Assembly (NCBI GenBank): GCA_009602725.1
Contig: WELB01000323.1
Span: forward strand, 1 to 24,464
From: Spirogloea muscicola
Taxonomy: Eukaryota > Streptophyta > Zygnematophyceae > Spirogloeales > Spirogloeaceae
Length of the DNA stretch: 24,464 nt
Direction of reading: 5' to 3'
Below, piece after piece: positions 1-9,449 of the stretch (position 1 is its first letter; every line of letters begins with the position of its first letter). Below the pieces are notes generated by a model. The model was not told the DNA's origin and did no database searches. It saw only the letters and a program-made list of their open reading frames with translations. Position numbers and translations under genes: made by a program.

Positions 1-771
1 CCGGCGACGGCGCCGGCGGCGGCCCGGGGTTTAAGAGGGGTGGCGGCCTGACAATCCCCCTGACGAAAGCCAGAGGTAGCAGCAAGAGCACGGCCAGCGC
101 GCAGGTGCAAAGCGTGGGCCAGGGACCGCTGCAAGGATATTGAGAGTCTCATGCGGTAGACCTGAGCCAACGAGCCAGCCGCGTTGAAGTCAGCCTGCTC
201 ACCTCGCCTGCGGGACACAGCACGTGCACAGCCAGCCCAAAAAGAAAGTTGAAAAGCTGTGGAAAGCCAGCCCAAAGTAGAATGGACAAGGAGATGTGAT
301 GAAGGCATCAGATCCTTTGCATGGTAAAACTCCTCGCACAGAGGTCACTACGGCTTGACATCACTGCGGACCTCATGCTTTTCGGCCATTTGGACCTTTT
401 CCATTCTCTCCTGGGCTGGACATTCACAGCCCTCTTTTTGGAAGGACTTACTTTCTCGTAGCCACTGACAATCCAAGAGGAAGAAGGCGCGCGGTGCCCA
501 TGAGATCATAAGGACTCGTGCCTCATGAGACTCGTGCCTCATCCTGACGCTGATGTTGGAGCGGCTAAAGGAATGTCGCAGGAATCTAAGAGGGAAACCC
601 CTTAGAAGGTGCAAGAACGGATGCAGTCAAATTAGCCCCAAATTGGGGGCTTGAAAGTGCCACTGTATGTACAATGGGATCGAACACTCTTCTACAACTT
701 GGGCAGGTATCCAGGCTAAAAGAATCAGAAAGTAGGGCTCAATTATAGTGCTTGGGTTTACGTTTGCCGCG
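1..771. other. Left-edge region without a recognised gene
   Basis: The first 30-50 bases are very GC-rich, like the 5' ends of other genes in the window, so a gene 5' end may lie just off the left edge; this is inference. Two copies of a TTTGGGCTGGCT-type motif (read on the minus strand) sit at about 226-285, about 45 bases apart, and resemble the LINE-associated motif seen at 3204 and 14213. The right part, roughly 600-771, is probably the 3' UTR of the minus-strand carrier gene. Open frames here are short and resemble no family I know. Confidence 0.4.
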
Positions 772-2321
772 TCAGGAGGTGGTGGGTGACATGGGGACCT
801 GGTCGGTGAGCGCAGCGCGCGGCATGGCGTGGTGCAGCACTCGGCGCACCTCGTCATAGAGCACAAGGATGAGCGCCGCGCCAGTGCCACGCGCCATGTT
901 GGACAGTGCACCGCGGTAAAAGCCGCGCACGCCCTCAAGGGCGTATATCTCACGCCAGCAATGTGCCGTTGACTGGTACATGCGCTGTGCTGCCTCCAGG
1001 CCTGACTGCATCATCATGCGGTGTCGCACAGTGTCCAGTGGGTATGCAACTAGCCCTGCGGTCGTTGTTGCCACTGCAAATGAACATCAAGCCCACAGAC
1101 ACAAGGTCACAGAAAGATCCTGTCTTAGTTGAAGTCACCCTCTGCCAGTATGTCAAGTGACTGATGCCCAGATGACAAGCGAGTGAGCATCAATACAAAG
1201 CCTTTGATGTTCCAACTGAAGTAGACATGATTGGCACAGCTGAAAGCAATCCCACCTTGAGCGAGCAGCCACCGCTTCCAGAACGGGGCTCGCTGCCCGT
1301 CCGCTAGCAGCAATTCCTTGGCGGTGTCAAAGCCGCCAAAGTAGACGCTCCGATGAACTACGATCCCGTGCACAGATGCAGGGAAGCCCTGCATGGAGTG
1401 GGTCAATTGGTGCTCACTGAGCGCGAGCATGTCTTATGTCCTTGAGAGGCCGGCAGTCCCGCAAGCGAGCAACACGAAAGATTGACAGCCTCCTACCTGG
1501 TAGAGGCCTGCTATGCCCTGCTTGCGGTAGATGGTCGCCAAGAAGTGGGTGAGGCCGCGGAACTGTCGCGTCTGGCCGGTGTCAGCGGCCAGCCGCTTGT
1601 GCGCAATGTCGAGCGGGTACGTGAAAAGCAGCGCCGTGGACCCCGCCAGCGCACCGGCGCCAAAGTTGCCGGCAGACACACGCCACAGTGGCAGCGGCAA
1701 ACCGGCCTCGCCCCCACGGCTCGGCGTAAACAGCGTCTTGTAGAAGTCCTGCACAAAACATCACCACATCGGGGGGATGACGAGGCAGCCTCAGAGGCGG
1801 CCATGGCTGCCAGCCTGCAGCTAGCTGGCGGGCTGGTCAGCCAGTCGGAGAGCAGCCAAGGGGACCTTGAGGGCGAAGTTGAGAGCGACGGACGGGTAGT
1901 AGCGGAGGACGCCGGAGCCGTTGCCGCGCCAGAGGGAGCGGACGCCCTCCTCGCGCGCCACGCGTATGATCACGTCCAGCATGCCCTTGTACTCGCGGTG
2001 CCGCGCCTGTCCCAGCGCGTGCACGTTGCTGTGCTGCAGGCAGCCGCCAGCCAAGTCGAGTGCCAGTCAGCACCTGAGGTTCTCTACCGCAAGCTGCGCT
2101 GCCGCCGCAGATGACGAAAGCCGTCTCTGGCAGTGCCCGGCTGCCACGGCGGGCCCCGTGCGAAACTGGCTGGGCGGACCTCCGACCTGTGTCTGCAGCA
2201 CGAGCTTGGCGCGCTCGACGGGCGCGACGATGGTGTGCGCCACGCCGCCGAGGAGCGCCCCGGCTGCCAGGTCCAGCGGGAAGGACTGCGCCGCCGCCGC
2301 CGCCTTCTCCTTGCCGCTCAT
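772..2321 (-). CDS. PM-ANT1: Plasma-membrane-type ADP/ATP carrier (mitochondrial carrier family)
   Basis: Five-exon adenine nucleotide carrier. Exons on the minus strand are 2187-2321, 1866-2033, 1497-1748, 1256-1388 and 772-1073. All junctions are GT-AG and phases agree, giving about 329 residues, close to the roughly 330 of Arabidopsis PM-ANT1 (At5g56450), which I compare from memory. Start chosen at MSGKEK, where homology begins. Visible motifs are VAPVERAKLVLQTQ (first carrier repeat), GNGSGVLRYYPSVALNF, YPLDIAHKRLAADTG (second repeat), HRSVYFGGFDTAKE, and YPLDTVRHRMMMQSG (third repeat), followed by FYRGALSNM. These fit the three-fold Px[DE]xx[KR] carrier architecture with six membrane helices. 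YPLDIAHKRLAAD and the unusual third repeat point to the plant PM-ANT branch, which exports ATP at the plasma membrane, rather than to the main mitochondrial AAC; location here is inference. The nucleotide-carrier signature RRRMMM reads RHRMMM. Stop is TGA at 772-774. Confidence 0.92.
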
Positions 2322-2700
2322 CTCGCCAGCCAGAGCGACGGCGCTCACGAGGCCGCGGGGGATGGCAATGCCAGCAACTCGCCGACGGGGCTGGCGTTCG
2401 TTATGGCCGCTTCTGAGCCACTGTCGGAGCTTTCGTTGCCATCCCTGACAGCAGGCCGCGTCGCGGCGCGCGGCGCCCGCGCCGGCTGCCACGGCGCCAC
2501 GGCCGCCGTCNCGCTGGCCGCCACCGCCGGCCTGGGGCCGCCGGCCAGCGGCCATGCCGCGAACAGACGACCGGGCCAGCTGCGCGCCTTCCCCGCCAAG
2601 GCTGCGCCGCTTCCAGCGGCGCCGGCGGCGACGGCAGCGGCGGCTTTGGCAGCGACGGCGGCGGCGGCGGCGTCCGAGGGGTCTCAGGTTCGAGCTAGCT
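2322..2700. promoter_or_regulatory. GC-rich 5' flank of the carrier gene with GCC/CGG repeats
   Basis: Extremely GC-rich stretch upstream of the carrier start codon, with runs of GCN-type triplets near 2600-2680 and one undetermined base at 2511. It probably contains the 5' UTR and promoter of the minus-strand carrier. Open frames on both strands are Ala/Arg/Pro-rich by-products of the composition. The same pattern recurs at the 5' end of most genes in this window. Confidence 0.45.
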
Positions 2701-3260
2701 CAGATCCTCCCCCTGCAACGCCGCTGCTTTTTCGTTGGGTACTAAAAGCGCCCTGTCTGCTTAGCCTGTGGCACCGCCACAATGGTTATGCACACCCCTG
2801 CCTGTTTCGTTTTCCGTATTATGTAGCCCTGTTCAGCTTGCCCTAGACTCTGCCTGTACAATGTATCGGCTTGAATTGAATTGGCCTCCATTTCATTTCA
2901 TGCTCCCTGCGCTGCCTTCTCCCTGCTTGGATGGCTTCGACAGCCGCTCGTTTGATTTTAGCAGCCGTATCACTTGTCCATTATTTGAGTCACATTGCCT
3001 CGTTTGGCCCGCCTTGCCCTATCTACTGGGCGCTGACAAGGGACGGCCCACGTCGGGCTCTGGCCAGGGGACCCACTTCCAGGAGCCCAGCATCTCTGAT
3101 CTGCGGCTGCTTAGCAGGGGTTACTGAGTGTCTCGTAGCAGCTTTGTTTCTGTTACTTAGCGCTTCCCCTGGCCCCCTTCTCGTACTCTGTTCATTCTTT
3201 TTCGGGCTGGTTGTTCCAGCCCCTATTCTCAATGGGCGAGCACTTTCTTCAGCTGCCAGC
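2700..3260 (+). mobile_element. Remnants of a LINE 3' region
   Basis: Several short blocks match the sequence after the LINE endonuclease ORF near 15,000-15,210. The block GCGCCCTGTCTGC plus the next twelve bases (2748-2772) differs from 15088-15112 at only two positions. The block ending GGGGTTACTGAG near 3115-3127 resembles 15073-15085. GGGCTGG..CCAGCCCCTATTCTC followed by AATGGGCGAGCACTTTCTT lies at 3204-3250 and recurs at 14979-15012 and 15186-15202. No RT or endonuclease coding is seen here, so these look like decayed 3' ends of one family. Orientation is inferred from the copy at 14.2-15.2 kb. Confidence 0.5.
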
Positions 3261-3364
3261 GCAGCGCCGCCGTGCCTTCCCCCGCCTCAGCCCCGGCACC
3301 CGCCAATCGACATGGCATTCAACGGCCATCGCCTCGTCTACGGAGACAGCAGCTCTTCCAACAA

Positions 3365-3400
3365 AAGGCAGGGGCTGTAGGAAGCCAGCCCAGAAAGCAT
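3365..3400 (-). repeat. Minus-strand copy of the GGGCTGGCTT motif
   Basis: Read on the minus strand this contains TTTCTGGGCTGGCTTCC followed by TACAGCCCC. It resembles the copies at about 226-285 (minus) and the plus-strand motif at 3204 and 14213. Probably a fragment of the same dispersed repeat in opposite orientation. Confidence 0.35.
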
Positions 3401-3504
3401 GGAGGCTGAGGTGATATTGTTTTGCATGCCCTACCCGACCAACATAGAACCAGGCATTGAGAATGAGTAATAGCACCAGGATACTCCGTAATCTGGCATG
3501 GCCA

Positions 3505-3509
3505 GTTAC
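3505..3509 (-). terminator. Possible poly(A) signal (TGTAA) of the SDR gene
   Basis: TGTAA on the minus strand about 110 bases after the SDR stop codon. TGTAA is the usual chlorophyte polyadenylation signal, so this is a candidate; a five-base motif alone is weak evidence. Confidence 0.25.
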
Positions 3510-3619
3510 AAATCTCTGGGGGCCTCAGCAATTTGAACTAGCATGAGCACCCTGTGTTTGCTGCACGTGTGACCCACCCTCTTTGGCATGGGTAATATAG
3601 GCCAACAAAGTGATGCCTG

Positions 3620-6600
3620 CTACACCACAACGGCGGCGGGCACTGGACGGGCCTTCACAGATGGAAGGATGGCAGGGACGTCTGCTGCACCCGTGAGCTC
3701 CATGCTAACCTCCCACAACCTGGTCGCTAGGGCAGGGTCTTGGGCTAGCTGGCTGGGAGTAGCTTCTGTACACGAGTTGTAGTAACGCCCAGTCTTGCCC
3801 TCCACCTCGCTGGCTGAAGCCAAGTACACAACTCCTTCTGCGCCTTCTTCTGGAGTCTGCAACATAAATTCAGCAACACTTCAGGCACGAGCAAGACATA
3901 GATATAAGTACCACCAAGGGCTTGTGAAGAGCTAATGCTTGGAAGCTGGAGCAGGATCAAGAGGTAGCTATTATTGGATCATTGTCTGCACCAGGATGAC
4001 AAAATGCAAAGACCTCTTTGCAGACATGAAGGTGTACCCAAAGAAAGCTATAGCAACTGCAAAGACCTCTGGCATGCCCACCTTGAGACCAATGAATTTG
4101 GCAAAGCGGGCGCTTATATCAGGGGTAGCAGCACGTCTTTCAAGCACAAACTGAGGCAGTACCCATCTTATCAGCTGCATCCATATGGCGAAGCCAACTT
4201 AAGAATAATGAGTGATACAAGGGAATATGGCTGCGTCCAATATAAATCTGGGACACCAAAGCAGGTCGCCTACGTCGAGATCAATGGAGCACCTCAAAAC
4301 GTACGGGCTCCCTCATGGTGCTGGCACCTGTGTGTCAACAATGCCTGGGTGAAGGCAATTTGAGGTAATTGGCAGGTCGTTGATCAAGCACCGTCTTGCC
4401 AGCTCTTTGGTAAACAGGCAGTTTGCCAACTTTGACTGAGCATATGAGCCCCAGGCATCATATTCTGCATTGAGGTTGCACGTAACCCCATAAGCTTGAT
4501 AGATGACTTCCATCTTAGCTTATCAGACACATTGTCCACTTAAGGATGTATGCACATGTTGCGACAACCAAGAGTCATGGCCAACAACATACTCCGAGAG
4601 TACTTGAAATGGAGGTCGTCAAAGTCAAGATGTCCAATCTGCTCTGCAGCAGAAGTTACATTCACGACTCTTGATCTTGATCTGTTGAGCAGAGAACAAG
4701 GGAACGGGATTTATTTATAGCACCTTCTATCTCTAGTAAGCACATTTGCTGACAACCAGATCTCAGTGTGGGTTGACGTTTTTGTCAGTCAATATATTCT
4801 CCATACTAGCGTGTACATGAAGGAACATGTCGCAAACATGTAATTACCCTGGAGATGCAGATAGTGCCAGGGTGTTGAGTAGAAGTGATGTCAGTAAGAA
4901 GTGTCCCAAGTGGTTCACCTGTAGCAGAAAGACATAGCGTGCAGTCAGCTTGTGATTTACCATGGTAGCTCAATCAGGAGAACAGCATTGTATGAAAGTG
5001 TTAGTATGTGAAGTGGAGGTGCTCAACCGCTTCCACTACCCCCATAGCTAGATAATGTAGAGCGTTATATGACGACACACCTCGAATTGAAGTTCAAAGC
5101 CATCCTCGGTATAAGTCTGAGGACAAGCCATGATACCCGCGTTGTTGATCTGGAGTAGCAGCCAAAATTTGCTTGTAAGCCCGAGCATCTGCAAGCTTTG
5201 CAAGGTGAAGTACGTGCAGTGAAGCACTTGCAATGTCCCAGATGAACGTGGACAAGAATTTGACTGGCTCCTCCTTGACTAGCTCAGCCTCCTCATTGAA
5301 GCCTCCAGATGCATCTGTGACTGCTCAAGTGATGCAGGTCACTAGCAGATTGAGATGCAGACTTTCTCAAAGAAGGAGGTCAAAAGTACAAGGACATGCA
5401 GCGGGTGTCCGCCAGCCACTACGCTTGCAGCAAAAGCACGCACAGATCCCAAGGAAGACAGATCACAAATACCATAACTGCACAATTTGACAGGCCTAAT
5501 ATCAAGCAATGACCACAGAGCATCCTCATTCAAAGAGAGACATTCAAAACAATTTGCACAAGGAACGCTGACTTTAGAGATTGTATCTAGCCATATGGCT
5601 CCTGGACCATATAGCTAGACGAAGCAATAGTATCTTCAATTTGTGACACAAAGAATTTGAAGGGCGCCCACGAAACATATGGATTGGCAGTGATGGCCCT
5701 TATTTCTTCTGCAGCAGCCTCTCCGCGCTGCTTGTTCCTGCATGCTGAGCTAGGACGTAAGGTCATGCTTGGTGGGTCCTCCAATACGTTTCAGTGCAGT
5801 TGGACAGCGACAACCAACGGAGGTGACCCGAAGTTCTGCAGCTTACCAAGCAGGACAGACATGCCTCGTCGTGCTCATTCAGTAGCTGTTGCCTTTCCAA
5901 TGCCTGCAACAGCCCGAGGCACTCAGGCATTTGCAGGACACCGTCGAAGAGCTATACATTTGTGACGTGCAATAGGTACGTAAGAACAGCAGCAGGACCA
6001 TACATTGCCTAGGAGTGAGCTAAAATCTCACCGCTGTTTCCTCCTGTAATGATGACATTCTTCAGCATGTTCGGGGCACCTGAGCTTTCATCACCACCAA
6101 CAATGAGCCCTCCATCCGTCTGCAGCCTTTGCGTGTGGACATGCGAGATAATTGAGTGTGACTTTTCAAGAAAGCTGAGTGATCAACGGGTCGCTGCCAA
6201 AAGCACTGGAGCATTGCGGTGTGAGCCATCAAGGTGCCAAAGCTGACTGCTGGTGAGACATTGTTTGATCAGAGGGCCATGGACACCATCGTTGGCCTGA
6301 TGTTACTCTCCACCTGATTGTCCCATCTAAGTGCAGCCAGGTCACATTAGAGTGTTGCAGCTTCAACAATCATGTCCCACGCAGCTGACCTTAGCGGCTG
6401 TGGCAGCTGAAATGTCAGCAGGGATGGCATGCGCCATGGACAGTGCTCGCTCCTCCGCAGCGGTCAGCAGGCCGATCCCCGCCAACGCCGCCATGGCGTC
6501 CCGCCGCGTCCGAGCTGCGGCCAAGCTCAGGGCGGGCCGGCTGTCGTCGGCCAATACGTTGGCAGCGGAACGATCGCCGCCGCAGGCCACGTGCACATCG

Positions 6601-6687
6601 ACGTGCGTCGCGCTGGAGGGGCGCTGAGCGGCCTCGCCGGTCCTGCCCGGGGACCTCGCTCGCGCGCTCATTCGACTGCCGGCAGCG

Positions 6688-6724
<37 letters not shown>

Positions 6725-6752
6725 CGGCTGCGGCGGCTGCGGCGGCGGCCAT
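3620..6752 (-). CDS. Short-chain dehydrogenase/reductase (retinol dehydrogenase/WWOX-like), with an in-frame TGA
   Basis: NAD(P)-dependent SDR oxidoreductase; substrate unknown. Minus-strand exons whose phases I checked: 6032-6119, 5847-5903, 5672-5744, 5390-5477, 5081-5149, 4848-4918, 4593-4681, 4328-4464, 4082-4174 and 3620-3856. They sum to 1,002 bases in one frame. A first exon at about 6390-6752, Ala-rich and ending at a GTCAGC donor, is proposed with low confidence. Motifs in order: [10 protein letters not shown] (Rossmann cofactor loop, split by an intron after the G), [30 protein letters not shown] (NNAG), [19 protein letters not shown] (catalytic Ser region), SYAQSKLAN (YxxxK catalytic pair), [10 protein letters not shown], and a C-terminal [22 protein letters not shown] segment typical of RDH-like SDRs. 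One oddity: a TGA at 5875-5877 interrupts GIGKATATE-stop-ARRG, in the conserved helix after the cofactor loop, where relatives usually have a hydrophobic residue. Splicing cannot remove it without losing the motif. Stop is TAG. Confidence 0.82.
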
Positions 6753-6800
6753 CGCTTGTCAGGGTGCGGCGACCGAGGGGCCGAATGTCCTCACAGGGAC
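6390..6800 (-). other. GC-rich 5' end of the SDR gene with (GGC)n repeat
   Basis: A nearly pure GGC/GCN triplet tract at about 6687-6750 would code for a polyalanine run at the N-terminus if translation starts at 6752. A later ATG (MSARARSP or MAALAGIG) may be the true start, leaving the triplet run in the 5' UTR. Nothing in the sequence decides between these. The tract mirrors GCC/CGG repeats at other gene starts. Confidence 0.4.
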
Positions 6801-6932
6801 CTTGAGACCGAGGACACAAAAATTGCCAACTGGCTTCTGCCGTACTTGTGCTTCCTATGGATTGGCAATGGATCGGCGGACAAACTATTTGTGCCCCATG
6901 CGTTGACACGGGGTGTTCGGATGGCCTCAATA
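6753..6932. promoter_or_regulatory. Short 5' flank between the SDR gene and the pogo element
   Basis: About 180 bases separate the proposed SDR start region from the left end of the transposon, so the SDR promoter is either squeezed into this stretch or partly displaced by the insertion. No TATA-like box or other core element is convincing. Confidence 0.3.
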
Positions 6933-6950
6933 CAGTCAACCCTGTCTAAG
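6933..6950 (+). repeat. Left terminal inverted repeat of the pogo-like element
   Basis: Eighteen bases, preceded by TA at 6931-6932, exactly complementary to 8416-8433. Confidence 0.9.
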
Positions 6951-7290
6951 ATTATCCTCCATTAGCTTAAGTCCTATACAACGTCATCAAATCCTGGCTA
7001 ACCGAGTAGGTTCATAGTCTTAGGGTTATAATCCTCTATACTTTCATCCTTTATATATTCTTCTCATCTATTAGCTTATACCTTTGGACGGACCGTGCTA
7101 CCAACCATCCGAACCCGCGACCAGCATAAGTGGAATATACATAGTAACTTGAAAAGTTTGTATGTAGGCTATGGCCCTATGATAATTTGCGCAACTACTA
7201 CTTTAACGTGGCCGTCTGGTTGCCGCCGCCTTGAACAGGACTCTGGCTTAAGCAATTCGGCATGACGACTCGAAAGGCGGTAATGGATGT

Positions 7291-7985
7291 CTACTTGAGC
7301 CGCCGTACTTGCTCAACGCGGGTGTCATGTTGAAGGCCATGGATGGCAGCGAGCGCCGACGCTTGCTTCGAGTCTGACACATCAAGCATGTCTGCGGCAG
7401 CTCGGAGAGCGGCAAGGCGTTCCTCCAAAGGAAGCGCCAGTGTGTCCGTGTCGACCGGCGCGGGCTCGTCCACCGTCTGGACCAGCTCGGCGTCGTTCTC
7501 AATGTCAATGTCGACGCGCAATCCTTGAAACTCATGTCGGGCTCCAAGAGCGCATCCATGATGAGCGCATCCCGGACACGCAGATCTTCGATCAGGCCGG
7601 CGATGTCTTGCTCGGTGGCGACGTGGGACGCCACGAGCGGCGGCCGCGGAACGCCCTCGTCCGTCCACAAACCTGTACGCTTGAAGCAGTTGGCTATGGT
7701 TCGCTGCCCAATCTTGTCCCAAGCATGCAGCGTCCATCGCATGGCTTTTAGCTGGGTCGACCTTGTAAATGTCGGTCTCCTGGGCCTCGTCGCGATCAGC
7801 GGCGTGCTGGAGGTGTAGCCGGCGGTAGTGCCTCTTGGAGCTTGCTATGTTACCTACATCCATTGGTTGCAGTTTGTGTGGTATTGAGCGGAAGCATGAC
7901 AATCTTCGTCTTCTGAGGCACAAGGTCGCCGACTGCATGGTGGCAGTGCCCCAAAGTCATTCATGCGGCATTCGCCCTTGCCGTG
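7291..7985 (-). pseudogene. Frameshifted pogo/Tigger DDE transposase, C-terminal part
   Basis: Read on the minus strand in shifting frames. KTKIVMLPLNTT is followed, after a frame change near 7875, by KLQPMDVGNIASSKRHYRR and YKVDPAK. A further change near 7742-7745, in a run of four A, leads to MRWTLHAWDKIGQRTIANCF and KRTGLW. Another change near 7520 leads to RVDIDIENDAELVQ and an acidic C-terminal tail with stop at 7291-7293. LPxNTTxxLQPxD followed by K-x-HYRR and a W-D-xI-x-N-C(F/W)-x-xxG block is typical of pogo/Tigger transposases. A possible remnant of the second catalytic Asp region reads MNDFG. The N-terminal DNA-binding half and first catalytic Asp are not recognisable. Not functional as it stands. 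Confidence 0.8.
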
Positions 7986-7989
7986 ATGA

Positions 7990-8156
7990 TCGATATGCTT
8001 GACGCAGCATTCCCGATGACACGTGCTGCACAGGTCGTAGATCGGAGACTCGCAGTCTTGCTCGTCACACTGAAGTTCGAGTGGCGTCGGCGCGCCGCCG
8101 CTCTCGCTTATGCCGCCAGCGACGACCATAGCGTGTACTCTTCTGCAGTCGATCAC
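7990..8156 (-). pseudogene. Cys/His-rich zinc-finger-like segment inside the pogo element
   Basis: The minus-strand frame starting at 8156 holds CDEQDCESPIYDLCSTC followed by HRECCVKHIDHHGKGEC. The spacing of Cys and His recalls a B-box or other treble-clef zinc finger. It runs directly into MNDFG, where the transposase remnant begins, so it may be an extra N-terminal domain of this transposase or a captured host fragment. The family assignment is a guess from Cys/His spacing. Confidence 0.4.
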
Positions 8157-8180
8157 GTAGCCAGTAGACGATCGCGGAAG

Positions 8181-8222
8181 GGATCGCGAATCGCGGATCG
8201 TGGATCGCGGATCGCGGATCGC
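8181..8222. repeat. Tandem repeat, 7-base unit GGATCGC, about six copies
   Basis: Six consecutive units of GGATCGC with two single-base variants (GAATCGC and GGATCGT). It lies inside the pogo element between the Cys-rich frame and the right terminal repeat. It may be a replication-slippage product or subterminal transposase-binding repeats. Confidence 0.85.
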
Positions 8223-8415
8223 TGAAGGGCTTTACAGCTAGCGGTTGGAGTGCAGGTGAAGTGCAGGCGCCGGTTTGAGAGTCTAATATGTACGACACCT
8301 CTCGAACTGCGGCACCAGGGACCAGGTGTACATAAGGGCACGTAATGTCACGTGATTGCCATTACCGTTTTATCCTTTTTATCGTTGTACAAACCTCCTC
8401 AATCGACCATGTAAC

Positions 8416-8433
8416 CTTAGACAGGGTTGACTG
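8416..8433 (-). repeat. Right terminal inverted repeat of the pogo-like element
   Basis: Eighteen bases, followed by TA at 8434-8435, exactly complementary to 6933-6950. Confidence 0.9.
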
Positions 8434-9449
8434 TACATTGTAAGGTGAAGCATTGTAAGCACAGAGTGGGAAGATTCTGCTCCTCGTGCAGTTCCGCAAG
8501 GAAGCCTTGTAAAGAGAAGGACAATCACCAACCAGATTACGATGTGATCAGGCTTCGCATTATACAAGCACGTACGCTAGAGTTGCTGTTGGCGGAGATT
8601 CCCACTTCGTAGTCATGGCAGGCACGTTGCTCCTCAGCTAGAGCAACACATACATGTCAGCTATTCTATCTTACCATGTCACAGTCAAGACAGAGTTGTG
8701 CCATTCCTTACATAAGCTTGTTGGCCTCCCTTTTTGTTTCATGCGCACCGTGCTTCTCTGTCCTTGTATCCGTGCAAAGATTAATGAGCAGCACATACTC
8801 AAGACAGTCTTGTATGGCTACATACAGTCTCTCATGCCCTCAATGGAAGACCCCCCGGTCTCAGCCCAGTTTAAACGCTTCTTGCAATCTCAAACACATT
8901 TTTCAGCTTCTATACGCGGGCCGTGATGCTGCGAGTAGCAATATTGGTGTCCCTGTCGTGGACTGGCAAACAAAGCACTTTACAAGCTTACTTAAGCAAT
9001 GTGTACAGCGGCAAAGTACATGGACCTCAAGATGGTCGCAGCATATAATGACAACAACACTCACATGACAAATTGACCAGGTGTGCTTCCTTTACTTGTG
9101 GTGCTTGTTTCTGGGTGGTTCATCCTTTAATATGCAGCTACCTAGTATGCCTCCGAGTTTGAATATAGCATCGCTGTCATACCAACAACCTGTGCAGTGA
9201 CAGGACTCGTACCTTACTGTTCTACTGTTGCAACCCCTTTGAAGTTGCCCACTGAGTGTGATGTACTGTTACGATGGCCCTTGCCTTTCTATTCACATTC
9301 ATGTCATGAACCTTGCAGTGATCTGCTCCTTCACAATGCCAGGGAGGCTAGGCCCAGGTTGCCGCGGCCTGCTTGCCTTGGCCCTTCTGATTGCTGTTGT
9401 TGACAAAGGACTTGCGGCAAGACACAGGAGTTGCTTAATGCTGCGGCCG
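8434..9449. other. Intergenic region without recognised gene
   Basis: About 1 kb between the transposon and the FAD synthetase stop codon. Open frames of 60-130 codons are present on the plus strand but show no family motif. A small hairpin with a 7-base stem (GTTGCTC at 8626-8632, GAGCAAC at 8641-8647) is visible, with no evident role. The right part is presumably the FAD synthetase 3' UTR. Confidence 0.4.

Larger units (their letters stand above)
6933..8433 (-). mobile_element. Degenerate pogo/Tigger-like (Tc1/mariner) DNA transposon
   Basis: The left end CAGTCAACCCTGTCTAAG (6933-6950) is an exact 18-base inverted match to the right end CTTAGACAGGGTTGACTG (8416-8433). Both ends are flanked by TA (6931-6932 and 8434-8435), the target duplication of the Tc1/mariner superfamily. 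The element is 1,501 bases. The minus strand carries a broken DDE transposase with KLQPMDVGNIASSKRHYRR and related pogo/Tigger segments. The A+T-rich part at about 6950-7240 is non-coding. The exact ends suggest fairly recent movement, while the transposase has several frameshifts, so this copy probably moved with help from another copy or has decayed since. It lies about 180 bases upstream of the proposed SDR start. Confidence 0.88.

Noticed and set aside
1482-2114. Long plus-strand open frame (210 codons) opposite the carrier gene
   Set aside because: It is the antisense of carrier exons 2 and 3 in GC-rich DNA; no family motif and no independent support.
2133-2846. Plus-strand frame of 237 codons with Ala/Pro/Arg-rich product
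   Set aside because: Composition artefact of the GC-rich 5' flank; includes an N and LINE remnant sequence.
5875-5877. Selenocysteine at the SDR TGA
   Set aside because: Relatives have a hydrophobic residue here, not Cys or Sec, and I see no convincing SECIS-like structure by eye in the 3' flank.
6429-6965. Plus-strand polyglycine/polyarginine frames
   Set aside because: Translations of the GGC repeat opposite the SDR 5' end.
8181-8222. Possible CRISPR-like or satellite array
   Set aside because: Unit is 7 bases with no spacers, and the genome is eukaryotic; it is a simple tandem repeat.
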